From Gymnopus androsaceus JB14 (lineage: Eukaryota > Basidiomycota > Agaricomycetes > Agaricales > Omphalotaceae): a stretch of DNA of 64,000 bases. Below are positions 46,728-59,172 of the stretch, in pieces. A program made the position numbers and the translations under genes. The stretch's first letter is position 1, and each line of letters opens with the position of its first letter. The DNA lies in assembly GCA_009733575.1 (NCBI GenBank), contig ML769436.1, positions 86,010 through 150,009 of the forward strand, in the 5' to 3' direction. The notes beneath the pieces were generated by a model that did not search any database, was not told the origin of the DNA, and saw only the letters and a list, made by a program, of their open reading frames with translations.

Positions 46728-49700
46728 TTACTCCAGCCTCCTCTTCTTCTCTCCGAGGATACCTAACAATAGTTTCTCCGCCTTGACTCGTTCCTTCTCC
46801 GTCACCTCAATCCCGTCCAGCATTCGAATTCGCGGACAAGCCTGCATAACTAGCCCACGGTACGCAAGCCTACCGATATACGAATCGTTGGGAAGGTCGC
46901 GTCGGAACTTTGCATCCAGCTCTTGCCAGCCAGATCTGCTCGCCCCTTTTCCTCCATTCCGCACGTCTTCCGAGGGCTGGAGTGCCCCAGGGACGTCTTT
47001 TACCAGCAGGGGGAGATACCAACCTAGCGTACACGGATTCATCCTGAATAAAAACAGTCATATTTAATTATGCGTGCCTTCTTCCAAGAGTAGCTGTGTG
47101 CAAATACAGTACCTGAAATCCAGCATCTCGACTTCCGGCATCCGTTGAAGCAGTCGGATCAGTGCTTTCGTTCCCTTCAGTCTTGAACCGATCATAGTCA
47201 GTTTCTGTAATCTCGTCAGTCCCTCGAGTGGCCTCGCATCTTCCAAAAAGTTGTAATTGAGATTCAAGACTCGGACGTTCGGAATCATGGACGCCAAGCT
47301 TTCGGGCATGCTGGTCAGCCTGCACGCTGCGAGCTCCAGATAGACCAGATTATAGCACGACTCAGTTAGGAATTTGTGTGCTCCCAATGCGTTTCCTGGA
47401 GTTTATGGGTGAGCGTCATCCTTTGCTCCCGATCCATAATTCATAGATTGATAGACTTACCAGACAGGTAGAGCCGCTTTACATCGCGCGCATCCCGGGT
47501 CAAAAACTTGCTGTAAAAAAAAAAAGTCGGAGTCGGTCATTGTACAGCCTCTCTACCAAGGTCCACTTACCATCCTTTTCCGCTCTGATTCCGTAGACTG
47601 AGATTTTCAAGCTTCGTGAGCCGGTCCACCTTCTCCAACCTCGTCAGCGAGTTGTTGTCCAAGTAAAGCGTGCGAAGATTGGGGATAAAGCTAGTATCCA
47701 ACACACTTATACGGTTCCCACTAGCACGGAGTATCTTCAATCTGGGCATAGGCCCGTCGAAATCCAGTGTCTCTAGCGAATTGCCATCTGTTGCGAGTAA
47801 CAAAAATTTCCAGAACGCAAAGTTAGCGTTAATCGTTGACTATCGATGACCCATAACAAACAACGATTGCTCTCGTACCGCTCCCGGCGGAATGAAATCG
47901 CTATACAGTGATACTCGCTTTGGCATCACAATAGTCAACTAGGGAACACATCCGTAGTTTGACCGGAGATAATGAACGACCGAACCAAACTGAACGACTC
48001 ACCGACATTAAAGGCAATCAAGGATGGCAGTGAAGCTAGACCAACCAACTTATCTAAGCGATTCTCGCTAATATTCAGCATTTCTAGACGGGTCCTGAAA
48101 AAGAAATCACCTGAGCATTAGCCTTTCAGCCAAACAAGGGTTGTCCCCGAGAACAAGGAAAGAACCAGAAAGAAGAACATGGCCAAGGAAAAAATGGAAG
48201 ATCCACGAACCATCGATGCTGCCTGATATCAACCGATCGAACGAGATTGCCCTGTATACTGAGTTTAACCAGACCATCCATGAGCTCTAGTCCTTCCAGG
48301 CTACTAATTTTGTTCCAGTCAGCCTTAAGTTCCCGAAGATGTCGCAGGCATGATAGCTCTGGTCAAAACCACCGCGAATGAGTACAATGATTTACACAAA
48401 AGATACAATAAAATCTCACGAGCTAATGATTCCACATCGTTCCTACTGATGTCCAGATTTTCAAGGTTTAACAGGTGATGATAAGAAGTGAGTCCTGTCA
48501 GACTTGTATAAACGGTAAATCAGCCCCTCGGAAATGGAAAAGAGAGTAAAGACAAGTAGGCCCACCTATTGGACGCGACAGAAAGTGTCCGTACTGTGTT
48601 AGGCACTCCGCTGAGCCATGAAAGGAGGTTTGAATTCCTGTAAACGCCGTACCGTCTCCGTTAGTTTAGTGGATCTTAAACTCTAAACCTTCCGTAATGA
48701 AAACAAAAGACATATTCACGTACAGCTTGAGACAATCCAGGCGCGGTAAAAACTCTTTCAAACGAGCTACGCTCTCGAGATTCTTTCCTGAGAGGTCAAT
48801 AGCATAAAGCTCCTCCCAGTGCGGTTCGAACGGCTCCGCATCAGTGATGACCTGTACCAATCGATCGTGAGCCACACCAAACGAGCATTCCGTTAAGAAT
48901 GTCGCGTTCCCGCCACTAGCATCCGAGAAGCGCTGAGACCTGGAGAAGACGCGTCGGGACCCTCTAGGCAGCTCTCCTCCAGCAAGGACTGGTGTCCGTT
49001 TCGCAAGAGGTTGTATCTCCCCAGGCCTGTCGCTAGAGCCATACGACTTGGAAGGAGACTGGTCCGAGTTGTAATCTACCGGTACCGTGAAGATTAGTAT
49101 TTTAGGTTGAGAGTGCAAAGTACAAAGTACAAATGGCACGACACTCACCAGAATCGTCAAGCGCCACCATCATGTCTGCTATACGTTTAGACCGGGCAGA
49201 CGGTACGAGCCCACTCCTGCTGTCCCCTGGTATAGTGACGTCGCCCATTTCGGCATCCTTGCTGAGACCGCGGATAGGGCCATCTCGTTTTCCGTCTGAG
49301 AAGCTCACAGACCGTCGATGCTTCGACTTCCTTTGCGGCGTTCGGTACCGCGCGCTGCTTGCGTCTTTGAGTACTGACGCGGGTGTTTTCAGCACAGAAC
49401 GCATGCTAGAGGATGAGGGTATTGGACGTTCGGGTGTATCGGGCGAAAGAGATGTGCCAGAAGGTTGAGCCTCTTCAAACTGCTCCTGCTCCTCCTCCTC
49501 TTGCTGCTCTTCTTCATCACCTTCTGAATCATAATCGACAGGATCCACCGGTTCGTAAGGCATATTATCGTCTTCAGAATCGGTAGTATCCCCGCCGTCG
49601 TTGGTGACAAACCCAGACATGACATCGACCACATCAGTCTCAAAGCTCGTCAACTCCATCTCTTCCGCGTCGTCAATCTCTGATTGTTCCTCAACACGGC

Positions 49701-51463
49701 TGAGCTCATTATACCCCGCATCGACGTCAACCTCTTCCATTACGGCCGAGGCCGCGTGAAGCTTCAAGTCTGAATCATCCTTTAAGCTTTCGATGTCGCC
49801 AAACGGATCCTCGCTGACCTCCTCTGGTGGAAGGTAATCACCATCGAGTTGTGCGCTGCTTTTCACCCACTTCATCATGACCTTGTCAAACATCATATTA
49901 CCTAGCCTGTCAAGGGGAGGAACCTCGCTGGGAGCGATGGTTCGAATGTGAGCAGGACCAGAATGTTTGCCAAAGGACGGGACACTGCTGGAAGTGAGAG
50001 TTGTACCTGATGATGCGGTAGTACTAGAAGAAACGTATCGTTTGAGATCGTCATTGGGAGGACGGGAAGGAGGTATGGCGGAAGGAACCGCCATATGCTC
50101 TGAGGACTCTGAAGAAACACGGATGCGAGGTAGCTCGGTTCCATTCGGAGCCGTCCGTGGTGGAGAAGTTGACTTTTGGGAAGACAGTGATAGTCTAGAA
50201 ATGTGATGAGACAGGTCGTCTTCGTCTCTCTGTGTAGTTGACCGACGATGACTTTGTCTCGGCGTGAGACGTGATCTGTTCTGTCGCCGTGAATCCGTTT
50301 GAGTGCTTGTATCTGCGCCGGTCATGTAACTCTCGCTATCTCCTGAAAAGATACGTTTGTGACCCTTCATATCGTTCTTGATTTGCTCCATCAAAGTTGC
50401 AGCCTGTAGTCTGAACTTTGTCGATGATCGACCCCCTATCGCTATAGGCGGTGGGTCTGTATGTGAGGACGATGGATCTATAGTAAAATAAGTTTGCTGG
50501 GCTACTAACAAAGATAGCATACGCACCCGGATCAGAGGCATCATGTTCCCTAGCACTTGCGACCGAAGAAATTGTAGAAAAGTCGCGAGCCTGCTTGATC
50601 TGCTGCATTAAAGATCGCGACTCTCCAACATAATCTTTCCCATACAACTTTGGTCGCTGAAGCCTTTGTCCATCCTCGAGATCACTCTGGGGACTGAGTT
50701 TAACACGTTTCGCACTTCGCAAGTGAGACACTTCCGAAACCCTAGATAAGGGATGTTCGAGACTGGCAGGTGAGTTTGTTGTTCCAGAAGCCAGTGCAGG
50801 GTTAACGGCGATAGAATCAACCATAGCCGATAGATGCTCTCGGGTGTAGGTATCGTATTGGAATTGGAATAGTCGGAGTGGAGGATCTGCGGAAGGAGGA
50901 ACGGTTGACGACCTAAGAGTTGGATTTCCAGGAGTACTTTCGGCCTGTGGCCGATTGTCGAGGTTTAGAAAGGCATCTCTGGGCGCGGAAAAGGTGAATT
51001 GACAGTCTGTACTGGGTTTCCGACCGTCAAAAGAAGCCATGTTAGGAATGTCTGTTTCCATGATCTCATCTGTATGATGAGATTCCGGACTTTGTGGGAG
51101 AGCAGAAGGTTGCGGTAGAGGTGGAGAAGGAGGTTCAAACATCCTTTCCAAGGGCATTGGACTAAAAAAGTCTTTAATATTGGCTTTCTTATTCCGCCCA
51201 GGAGTTTTCGGTAAAAGCGGTACATTTGGAATGCTCTGGTGAACCAAGAATGTGCCCTGTGGTTGGGGGCTAGAAGATATATCGTTGATAGTGTGTATTT
51301 GGGTAGAAAGGGGCGCTGTGAAGGAGATTGAGCGGGTACCGTTGTATTGTTCTTCGTCTGAATCATATTCTCCATTTTCCTCCTGCTCTGGCTCTATCCA
51401 TTCATCTTCAAGCTCCTCCGTCTGCCAGGCTGGGCGAGAAGGCCCAGCACCAGCATTGGACAT
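46728..51463 (-). CDS. Cdc11/Nud1-like leucine-rich-repeat scaffold (septation / mitotic-exit network)
   Basis: Largest gene of the window. The N-terminal 950 or so residues are disordered and rich in S, P, D and E, with many SP/TP sites (start MSNAGAGPSRPAWQTEELED). They include LDRLGNMMFDKVMMKWVKSS, a signature I associate with fungal Cdc11/Nud1, an acidic tract (SEGDEEEQQEEEEQEQFEEA) and RRSVSFSDGKRDGPIRGL. The C-terminal third, split by many short introns, is a run of leucine-rich repeats (ELYAIDLSGKNLESVARLKE, FIPNLRTLYLDNNSLTRLEK, VRVLNLNYNFLEDARPLEGL). An LRR cap (RGLVMQACPRIRMLDGIEVT) precedes the end at 46728. By family, it would anchor the SIN/MEN kinase cascade at the spindle pole body. 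Exon limits in the LRR part are approximate. Confidence 0.8.
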
Positions 51464-54459
51464 AATAAGTAAGAGGAAGGAATAGTCTGGTTGGAAAATG
51501 GACTGGCGGAGGCCCGAGGTTAGTAAACAAGTTCAACTGTCACGATCACGTTCGCGTACGCGTTAAGCGCTCGTCGTCTTACATAGACGCCCATAGCACT
51601 CCGAGTCTCCTACCGCCACAGCCAATATTGGTTCGCCTGCTGAACCGAATCAAACTGGATCATTTAATCTTGACCAGCTTATTTTGAACTAGTCTTCCAG
51701 AAACGAGGCTCCCAAGTTCCACACTTTTTGCCCAGTGGCAAATTGGAGTGTCATTCGAAATGTTGATTGTTTCTTGATGCTGATCTACTTGTCTCTGTCA
51801 ACAAGCCGTCGAGCGACTCGAGCTCTACTCCTACGTATTATAGCGGATCTCGAGTCTTGTCAAATCTTCGAAAAAGGAAGATTTCCACTCCGACTCGTTC
51901 CGCGGCTTGTACGGGTACAAGTATCTACCGTTTAATCTAACGGGACGCTCAGTTCATGAAAGTGAGGTATCTCACTGCATGATTGAAGCAACCTCTTCTA
52001 CCCTGACACAGGTGGGTCATCTTTAGCAACACCTGTCTGAACGAGATAGTCATTTACTTTCTGTACAGGAGAGAACTTCTACCACATCAGCCAGGGAGTT
52101 CCTCCCGCTTTCCACTCGTGATTATTACGCGGATCTCTCCTGAACTGTGTGTATCTTACCTCTTCTCGCAATTAAACCCTAGAAAGACTCTCACAGCGTT
52201 TAGCTAGGTTTGCCTACCCGATTTTCTATGGCGATAACACTCGCCAGGAAGTATATCCACTGCATCATCTGTCAGAGAGTCCCTTTAGGATTTTCACCAC
52301 CGATCTGTCGGTGGCCTGAAAATCAGGATCTTTTGTATGCAGACCTGTTTGGGGGCATCCTCTAGAGATATAGTCCTCAACACCACTATCTCTAAATACA
52401 GGACTCTCAGCAGGCTTGTTAATCATATCATATTTGTTCTTTCTCATTTCCCTACTCGCTCAAACAGCTGATCAAGTGTCTCCTATTCCTGGTCTTCCTC
52501 GAAGCTCACTGCGCTGCTGATTCTGACTAGTCGACAGGAACCGTCTGTGCTAGGCTTAGATATTGACACACCCTGCTGCACACTTCTTGGACATTGACAC
52601 TCCCTAGAACCTCGACATTTTCAACAGTATCACCGATAAAACCTTCGTACCGATATTCCGAACTTGAGCAAGATCGCTCGCGCCCAGAGTCATCGTCGTA
52701 CATCCGTTAAACAGAGGCAACGAGCGTCATTGGGCGTCCAGTAAGTACATCGGTGAACCTTTACGCCGACATGGTACTACGCACTGCGCAACTAATAATT
52801 CACTAGCCCCAGTTGAAAATTCCTTCGAGGTATAATCCTGAGGCCTGATGGCGGGTGGATGATCTACCATCAACGCAAGGCTGTGTAGCTCAGCATCATC
52901 TCCTATCCTTGCTGCTAATGTATCAACTGTCACTTGAATCGTACATTCGTCGAAGCAGCAGGGCCAGCACTTTCAATCAAAGGTCGTTTCTGTTTCTGTT
53001 ATTCCAACCTCCCGCACCATCTATCTCGATGATAATTCTAGAACTTCCTCCACTAGTTCAGCGTGGAATTTGCGCGGATATTAAATTCAAGATTTAATTT
53101 TGTTTGGTGAAACCAGGACCATTTGAAAGTATCGCGGACTCCGTGTTCGCAGGCATTGCCATCTCAAGTTAGTTGTTCCAAATGATTCTTTCTCCCCCTG
53201 GACCATGGTCAATCGCGGGTCATGTGTATGATACAGATAAATTGAGGCTGACTTTCTCATTCTCATTTTTCTTTCCACCATCTCTTCCCCTGCAACGGAG
53301 GTCGGGAATGACAGCGGCATCGGTAAGAGAGGAGAATCAAACGATAGCATTCCGTCCATAATTAATCATGTCAAAAAGGAACCTTAGTGGCCTCCACGAA
53401 AGATCCTTGGGTGGGGTCATCTCAATCATATGCGAGTTATCTTCTACGTGAGGAAGAATTCTCACTCACCCTTCCCTGCAGCTCCGATTTCCCCAGGTCG
53501 GTCCCAGGTCGGTCGAGACTCGTTCTGTCGATTCCGTCCTGATTGCGTCCGTCATGTCGTCTAAAAAGGTTCGGAGTGTCAAAATTGAGGAAGCTCTCAT
53601 ATGCCTGATCCGCCGATAACTTGAAGTACCATTTTGGTACTTACTGAATGATGCTAGCATTATCTGGGGCTCTTGTATCCTCTCTTCAAACGCTACAGTG
53701 CCTCCTCAGGCAGCTGAAAGTGGTTAAATCAGGAACAATGATTAACAGACTGGGCTCGAGGATTGACCATCAAGCCGATCTTTTGGAAATTCCTCGGACT
53801 GGAGCCATCAAATCGTTACACTGCATAGAGTCATCCATAGTGTTATCTGACTCCAGCAAGTAAACGCAACTGCACTATTAGAAGACTTGATTGATTTACT
53901 CATCCAGAGTGCTATCTGACTCCAGCAGAGTAAACGCAGCTGCACTGTTAGGAAACTCGATCTATTTACATAAGCAACACCCTCTCTATGTAGGTATGCG
54001 GTACATGTGGGAAATTCTGTAAGTATGTTTCGAAAATCAGTAATATGTAATGCTGTTGGAGTGGGGCGAATTTGCAGATAACGATGCAGTACATAGCGAA
54101 TGAGAAAATAGTTAATCTAGTACGAGACGATGGATGATGATGCTTAGCCTAGGGACCAACCGCCTAAGCTTGAGCTCGAGCTTGAAGCGTTTGGTCTCGA
54201 GGCTACATGATACTTTTGTAAAATGCAAATGAGAGCCGACAAAAAAATTCTGGGATAAAGCTATACAATGAATGCGCTGGAAAGTCCAATCTGAGTGATG
54301 TCTAAATTAGTTCAGTAATATTTGATACCATGATTTCAGTCCATAAATATGCTGGGAGGCCATAATGCGAATTGCTAGAAAACATTATGGGCGGCATTGG
54401 ATAAGTAATTAATCACATCTGATGAAGGAGACGACGACCAACCGAGGATAGTTGATTAA
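51464..54459. other. Gene-poor 3-kb region
   Basis: Apart from the promoter of the LRR scaffold gene at its left and a short tandem duplication at 53831-53969, I recognise nothing. Open frames are short, lie on both strands and lack signatures. No terminal repeats of a transposon were found by eye. Confidence 0.5.
53831..53969. repeat. Imperfect tandem duplication, two units of about 70 bp
   Basis: TCATCCATAGTGTTATCTGA begins a unit at 53831. A similar unit (TCATCCAGAGTGCTATCTGA) begins at 53900. Both continue through ACTCCAGCA, GTAAACGCA and CTGCACT to TATTTAC or GATTTAC, with scattered substitutions. No gene overlaps. Confidence 0.88.
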
Positions 54460-55206
54460 TTAAGAGACGCGCGATGTGGAGTAGTGAGGCCTGATGCGAC
54501 GCCTCTCGAAACGATACACGAGGAATTTTTCGAAATCTAAGGGTGATTGCACATAGCTATCGCCGTCATCATCACGGGCACCAGGTAGAATGGAAGGAGA
54601 GGATGGCAAAGACGACTTGATGCTGGAAGGCGTCAAAGGCAGTCTCGGCGGACGCTCCTGCGGAGGTCTCTCCGGCGTAGGATTTGTCGGAGTGAAGCCA
54701 CTGATTTTGTGAACCGCAGTGGTTCTAATCACAGGTGGCGGAGTGCACGGAGCCGTCGTGACTCTTTCGTTCTGGAGAATAGGCGGGTTCGTCAAAGTGC
54801 GTCGCTTTTCGGGAGCTTGGTAATGAGGGAGTTTGACGGGAGTGTTGTGAGGAGATATGGAAGCGGGCGAATACGGCTTATATCGTTTGCGAAGAGAACT
54901 TTGAACGTAATGCACATCCCTCGTGTTAGCACGATTTACCGCGAGCGTAGAATCGCTGCAAAGCGGTGAAGAATGAATCGCACTTTTTTTACGAAGAGAA
55001 GAGCAAACGTCGTCTTCGAATGGAGACATTTCAAACAAAAGCTCTGATGCGGGCGAGGTGGAATGACAGCTCGAAGCGCAGAAGATGGGTAATGGAGACT
55101 TGGCTTTGTGGCGGCAAGGAATATCTACTGGGGCTGATGGTCTAAGCGATGAGCGAGATGTCGTATCCTGAGAGGCATGACAGGAAGAGTGAGTCGCAGG
55201 ATGCAT
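54460..55206 (-). CDS. Unrecognised Ser/Pro-rich protein, single exon
   Basis: An uninterrupted 248-codon frame from the ATG at 55204-55206 to a stop at 54460. The product is rich in S, P, R and T, with many SP/TP and RxxS sites that look like kinase targets (SPFEDD, SSLRKKSAIHSSP, RKRYKPYSPASISPHNTP). The C-terminus is more structured, with DSYVQSPLDFEKFLVYRFER. Length and composition argue for a real gene, probably an intrinsically disordered, phosphorylated nuclear or cytosolic protein. No domain is recognised, and nothing in the neighbourhood indicates a role. Confidence 0.6.
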   Translation of the reverse strand: MHPATHSSCHASQDTTSRSSLRPSAPVDIPCRHKAKSPLPIFCASSCHSTSPASELLFEMSPFEDDVCSSLRKKSAIHSSPLCSDSTLAVNRANTRDVHYVQSSLRKRYKPYSPASISPHNTPVKLPHYQAPEKRRTLTNPPILQNERVTTAPCTPPPVIRTTAVHKISGFTPTNPTPERPPQERPPRLPLTPSSIKSSLPSSPSILPGARDDDGDSYVQSPLDFEKFLVYRFERRRIRPHYSTSRVS

Positions 55207-57196
55207 TTTCTATTCGCTGAGAGTGAGCGTTATCGATAAATCTGAGAAAAATTGCAACATACAGAAGAGAGTTAGAGAGCACTTATAAGGGGATAAGAAA
55301 GGCTCGAGACCGTCAGTGACCGTGTATTATGACGGCTTCGGTTTTAGCGATTCTCCGAGTTTTTCCAGGCTTTTTTGCGGCCAGTACTCAGCACTAGAGC
55401 ACTGTGCGTATAAAGAGCCTGAAGGAACAAGGTCAGATACAAAAAATAGAACTGTTTCAAGACTTACCACTAAAAAAAGCAAATGCCACGAAGCTGAAGG
55501 CCACTCGGAGGTGGCACAGCACCGATTCGCGACCTGGTCAACGCTGAGCTACCACTCAGAAAACTCCAGTGCGATTCTACGCTGTATTTTTTCGCTGCAG
55601 TCCACTAGATTTGACGTGTACAGTGTGGTAGATGGAAATGAAGATGAGAGAAGCTGTTGGCGTCAAGTTGTCGGCGAAGCGAAAAAAAGCATCCGCGGTG
55701 GGCGCCTACGCGTTCCCCGCATGGGGTAATCTCACCAGCCGAATGAGTGCCGAGTCCGACCCTTACCGAGACGAAAAATGAAATCAGTGATCAAAGCGTC
55801 CGTTTGCAATCCATTTCATGTCGCTAGAGCAAGTTGAATGATCTTATTATGCTTTCATATAGAGGCTAGAAGTAGTGGTCAAAAGAATGAAAGAATTCAG
55901 GATTGCAAGACAGCATGCATGCCGGATGCATCGGTCACGAACTGCATCACTACCCTTCTGGGGTTAGCCAGTAGCAACGGGAACCGAAAAGGCTTGAATA
56001 TATATGCGCAGAGAATACATTCACGGTACCGCCGTACGGAACAGTCAGCATCCATAATGGCCTCGGACACGCCGCTACTAACAGCTTTCGGTACTGATGA
56101 AGTTCGCACAAGCAACTTGTGCCTCGTTCAAAGCAAATAAATAAATAAATTGAACCAAAAGTCTGGAATGTGTTCACTACTTATTTCCAACCGAGACTGC
56201 GGATTATTTCGACTCTGTAGTACGCGCGAAGACAACACACCATTCAACGACGCCTCATGGTAATGGCATTGTTAAGCGTATACCAGAAAAAATCTGCTAC
56301 TTCATACCGCGTCTGTATGCCTCTCTCGGAACAGCATAACTTGTTTCATTTCCAGATCGAAACTCCGAGCGAAACGAATGGAATAGAACATCCGCTATTG
56401 GTCGGTCCTTCATCGGTGAACGCACGGGTATTATAAGGATCGGAAAATTTCTTGGTCTGGTATTACATTCGTTAATAGCTCTGTAGCTTTAGCCGATATA
56501 TTATCCTCGAAGTGACCGCGAGGCTCATGGTTTTTGTAACCGAAGCTGAAAATGGGAACCTGAAAAGAAAGGGCATAACCAAATAGGCTAAGCCTGTGCA
56601 TAAGTTGAGGTTCCGCCACTCCCCATAACATCGGTAAAGAAATCTTACGTTTTACCTTGGCCAGCGCAGTCCGAGAATTGTGTGCGGGATCGTGCCTTTG
56701 AAACTATTGCAGGTAGACGGGATCTTTTGAGTACAACATCTTCGTCGAGTTTCATGAACTTCAAGTTGTAACGTTGTCACTGAGAGCACCAAGCATCTGC
56801 GCAATGAATCAAGAAAGCTGCGCAGACGAGAAAAAATATATCTGGTCCAACCACCCCAATTATTCTGAATCCGAATCTGAAACTCATACCCGCAAACTCA
56901 CGTTTGGATCGCGGACGCACTGCAATATATGAAGATGATGTCGCCGCAATCGGAAATACTGATAAGTAAACGGTTTGTATAAACCCATAATACAGACTCG
57001 AGCTCGGGCGTTTTGAATTGCGTCTCTTTTTTAAGTATCCACTGAGGTCGGACGATAAGAATCAAGTTTTAGAACGGCGGCGGTGGCAAAAATTCAATTC
57101 AGTTACGACAAACGAGGATGAACTAGGACTTGTAGTGCGTTCCCGAATCATCAAGTATTGGACTGTCCGTTGCGGATTTGTGGAAGAGGCGTGGGT
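55207..57196. other. Gene-poor region
   Basis: Open frames at 55316-55729 (GTG start only) and 55838-56140 have no signature. I see no supported gene, RNA or transposon end. Confidence 0.5.
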
Positions 57197-57300
57197 AGTC
57201 ACGCACAATCATGCATAACAGAACGTGAAATGTGACAATCACTCGAGCACGTCTTAATTCTTTCAAGTTTTTTTCCAGCTCTCATCATCGAACTACAAAA
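57197..57300 (+). repeat. Displaced copy of the histone-fold gene's upstream sequence
   Basis: This stretch matches 60570-60660, immediately upstream of the histone-fold gene start. Shared landmarks in the same order are AGTCACGCACAA, ATAACAGAACGTGAAA, GTGACA, TCACT and CTCTCATCATCGAA. It has a small insertion and scattered changes. The homology stops near where the ATG would be and no downstream coding copy follows. Confidence 0.8.
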
Positions 57301-57659
57301 TCAACAGGAGCAGAAAAGGCGGATATTCCAGCCCGTAGATATCGTATTAACCTCGTCCGCCGTAATCAACTTGTATGAAGTTGTATCGACATGTAAGGAG
57401 CTAACCTTCAGCTAATCTATGATCGATTTCATTAAATAATAATTTTTAACGAGTTCCTATAGCACGGACATACCAAAGTGTCGCGCTTCCGCTCCACGCC
57501 GAATGAAAAGTTACAGTAAGAACGTTAAACGGGGGGATTTTTCTTTAGAGTATCACTGACAATCGGGTTGACAGCTGACCACTGTCAGGTACTGTATATA
57601 TACTTTAGTCCAAGGTACGAAGTAGCTTATAATGGACGCATCGACCTGGCCGACCCCAC

Positions 57660-58156
57660 CTAAAGAAATGTAGCACTACTGCTATCGGTACCGATCGGGA
57701 ACGGGATAGCACTGTACATGTATCGTGTCGTCAAAGGAATCTCCGTGAAGGTCCAGCCTAATCTGGTTGTATACACTGGGGTCTCAACAGAACAGCACAA
57801 GATGCGGATGAGCTTTTGCATGATGGGGCTTTGATCTGGTAAAATCGACTCGTCGTTAACGTGCAGGCAGTTTAGGGAAGGGAGAGACTCCAATGTAGAG
57901 ATGAGGTCCTGAGCGCTAGCAGCGTCGGAGAATGAGTGGCACAAGCGATAAAAATAGGATGTAGCCAAACACGGGTGAGTGAAGTGCATCGATTGCCAAA
58001 TTTGAAAGAGCAAACGTTTTCAGAATATATTCCAACATTTTTCGTGTCCAAGCCGAAGTGCGCAGAGTTTTGTCCAATCTGGAACAAGCCAACAACTTGA
58101 GGTTTGCTCTCCCATGGTGCTAGCGAGAGTGTGGTTAGATTTGAGCGCTTGAGCAA
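57660..58156 (-). pseudogene. Possible remnant of an F-box/LRR-type gene
   Basis: Two overlapping minus-strand frames together give leucine-patterned sequence (LTTLSLAPWESKPQVVGLF, then LISTLESLPSLNCLHVND), as in the C-terminal part of agaric F-box proteins. The frame changes near 58010 with no clear intron, and no F-box is visible upstream. The call is weak. Confidence 0.3.
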
Positions 58157-58326
58157 TGATCATTTTTCGAATCTACCTTCAGCGCTTCGGTTCTCAATAC
58201 AATAACTGCATGCTCGCAAAGTCGGACAGACAGCTTGGATGAATGATGTGTATCTTTGTATAAGAGGGTGTTGTTTAGTCAAAGTTGGCAAACGAGTTCC
58301 AGGACGCTCCCTTTTCCCCGCCTCTC

Positions 58327-59172
58327 ATGTCGCAACTAATCACCAACGGCACATACAACATCTTCAGCGTTCGCCCAGCAGCTACTCTTTATCTCACTTT
58401 CACAAGTGATGCAAGTGGCACAAATCTGACGACTTGGCAGGAGAACAACGCCGCTGATCAGCAAGTAAGTGACATCTTTTCTATTTTTCCAAGCAGTTTT
58501 GACCTATGCGACTGCAAAGTGGATCATTGAAGGCACGGATAACAGATACCAAGTTCAGAATGTCATGTACAAAAACTACATATCGTGGACGCAGGACGTT
58601 GCGTTTGTCTATGCGGATACAAACCCTTTCTTGTGGTATGTTCGCAATATCAATGGAATGTACGAGTGAGTTCAATATTTTTCGTGGAATGGGTACTACT
58701 AGTACATGAATACTTACATGCAGTGACTCTTCAATTTTGAAGATTTTCTCCTACGGACAGCATGAACTCAGGATGGAATGTAGATGACGGCTACAATGAT
58801 AACAACAATCCAGTGAGTATCAATCTAACTCGTCTATCTATAAGTGATTTATTTTTCCTCTAGGTGATAATCTACGGAGACGACCCAACCACTGGAATCG
58901 GTTCACCCTGGTCATTGGCTACTATCTCCCTTCCATCTTCATCGTCCTCCGCTTCATCCACTTTGACTTCCACATCAACTTCGACAGCCTCAACCTCCCC
59001 GCCTTCAAACACTTCCTCTGGTGGACTTGCTGAAAGCGATAAAATAACCCTGGGGACTGCCATTGGGTTCGGTGTTCCGAGTATCATTATAGGGATCATC
59101 GGGATAAAAATGTGGCCAAACTTTAAGGGCTGGTGGAAGAAGAAGCGCCCGGAGACTTATCAGCTTTTGTAA
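58327..59172 (+). CDS. Beta-trefoil (ricin-B-like) lectin domain protein with C-terminal membrane segment
   Basis: Four exons. The ATG at 58327 starts MSQLITNGTYNIFSVRPAAT. Across GT-AG introns the frame continues ILTYATAKWIIEGTDNRYQV, YKNYISWTQDVAFVYAD, SMNSGWNVDDGYNDNNNP and SPWSLATIS, with the GTY-, TW- and W-I patterns of fungal beta-trefoil lectin-like proteins. A Ser/Thr-rich linker of about 35 residues follows, then one apolar helix (TLGTAIGFGVPSIIIGIIGI) and a basic tail (WWKKKRPETYQLL). The upstream TTG-started extension adds no signal peptide. The result is a lectin-like head with a C-terminal anchor but no visible secretion signal, so an upstream exon may be missing. No enzymatic domain is attached. 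Confidence 0.78.

Noticed and set aside
55316..55729. 137-codon plus-strand open frame
   Set aside because: It starts only with GTG, has no hydrophobic or domain pattern and no neighbouring splice-consistent exons.
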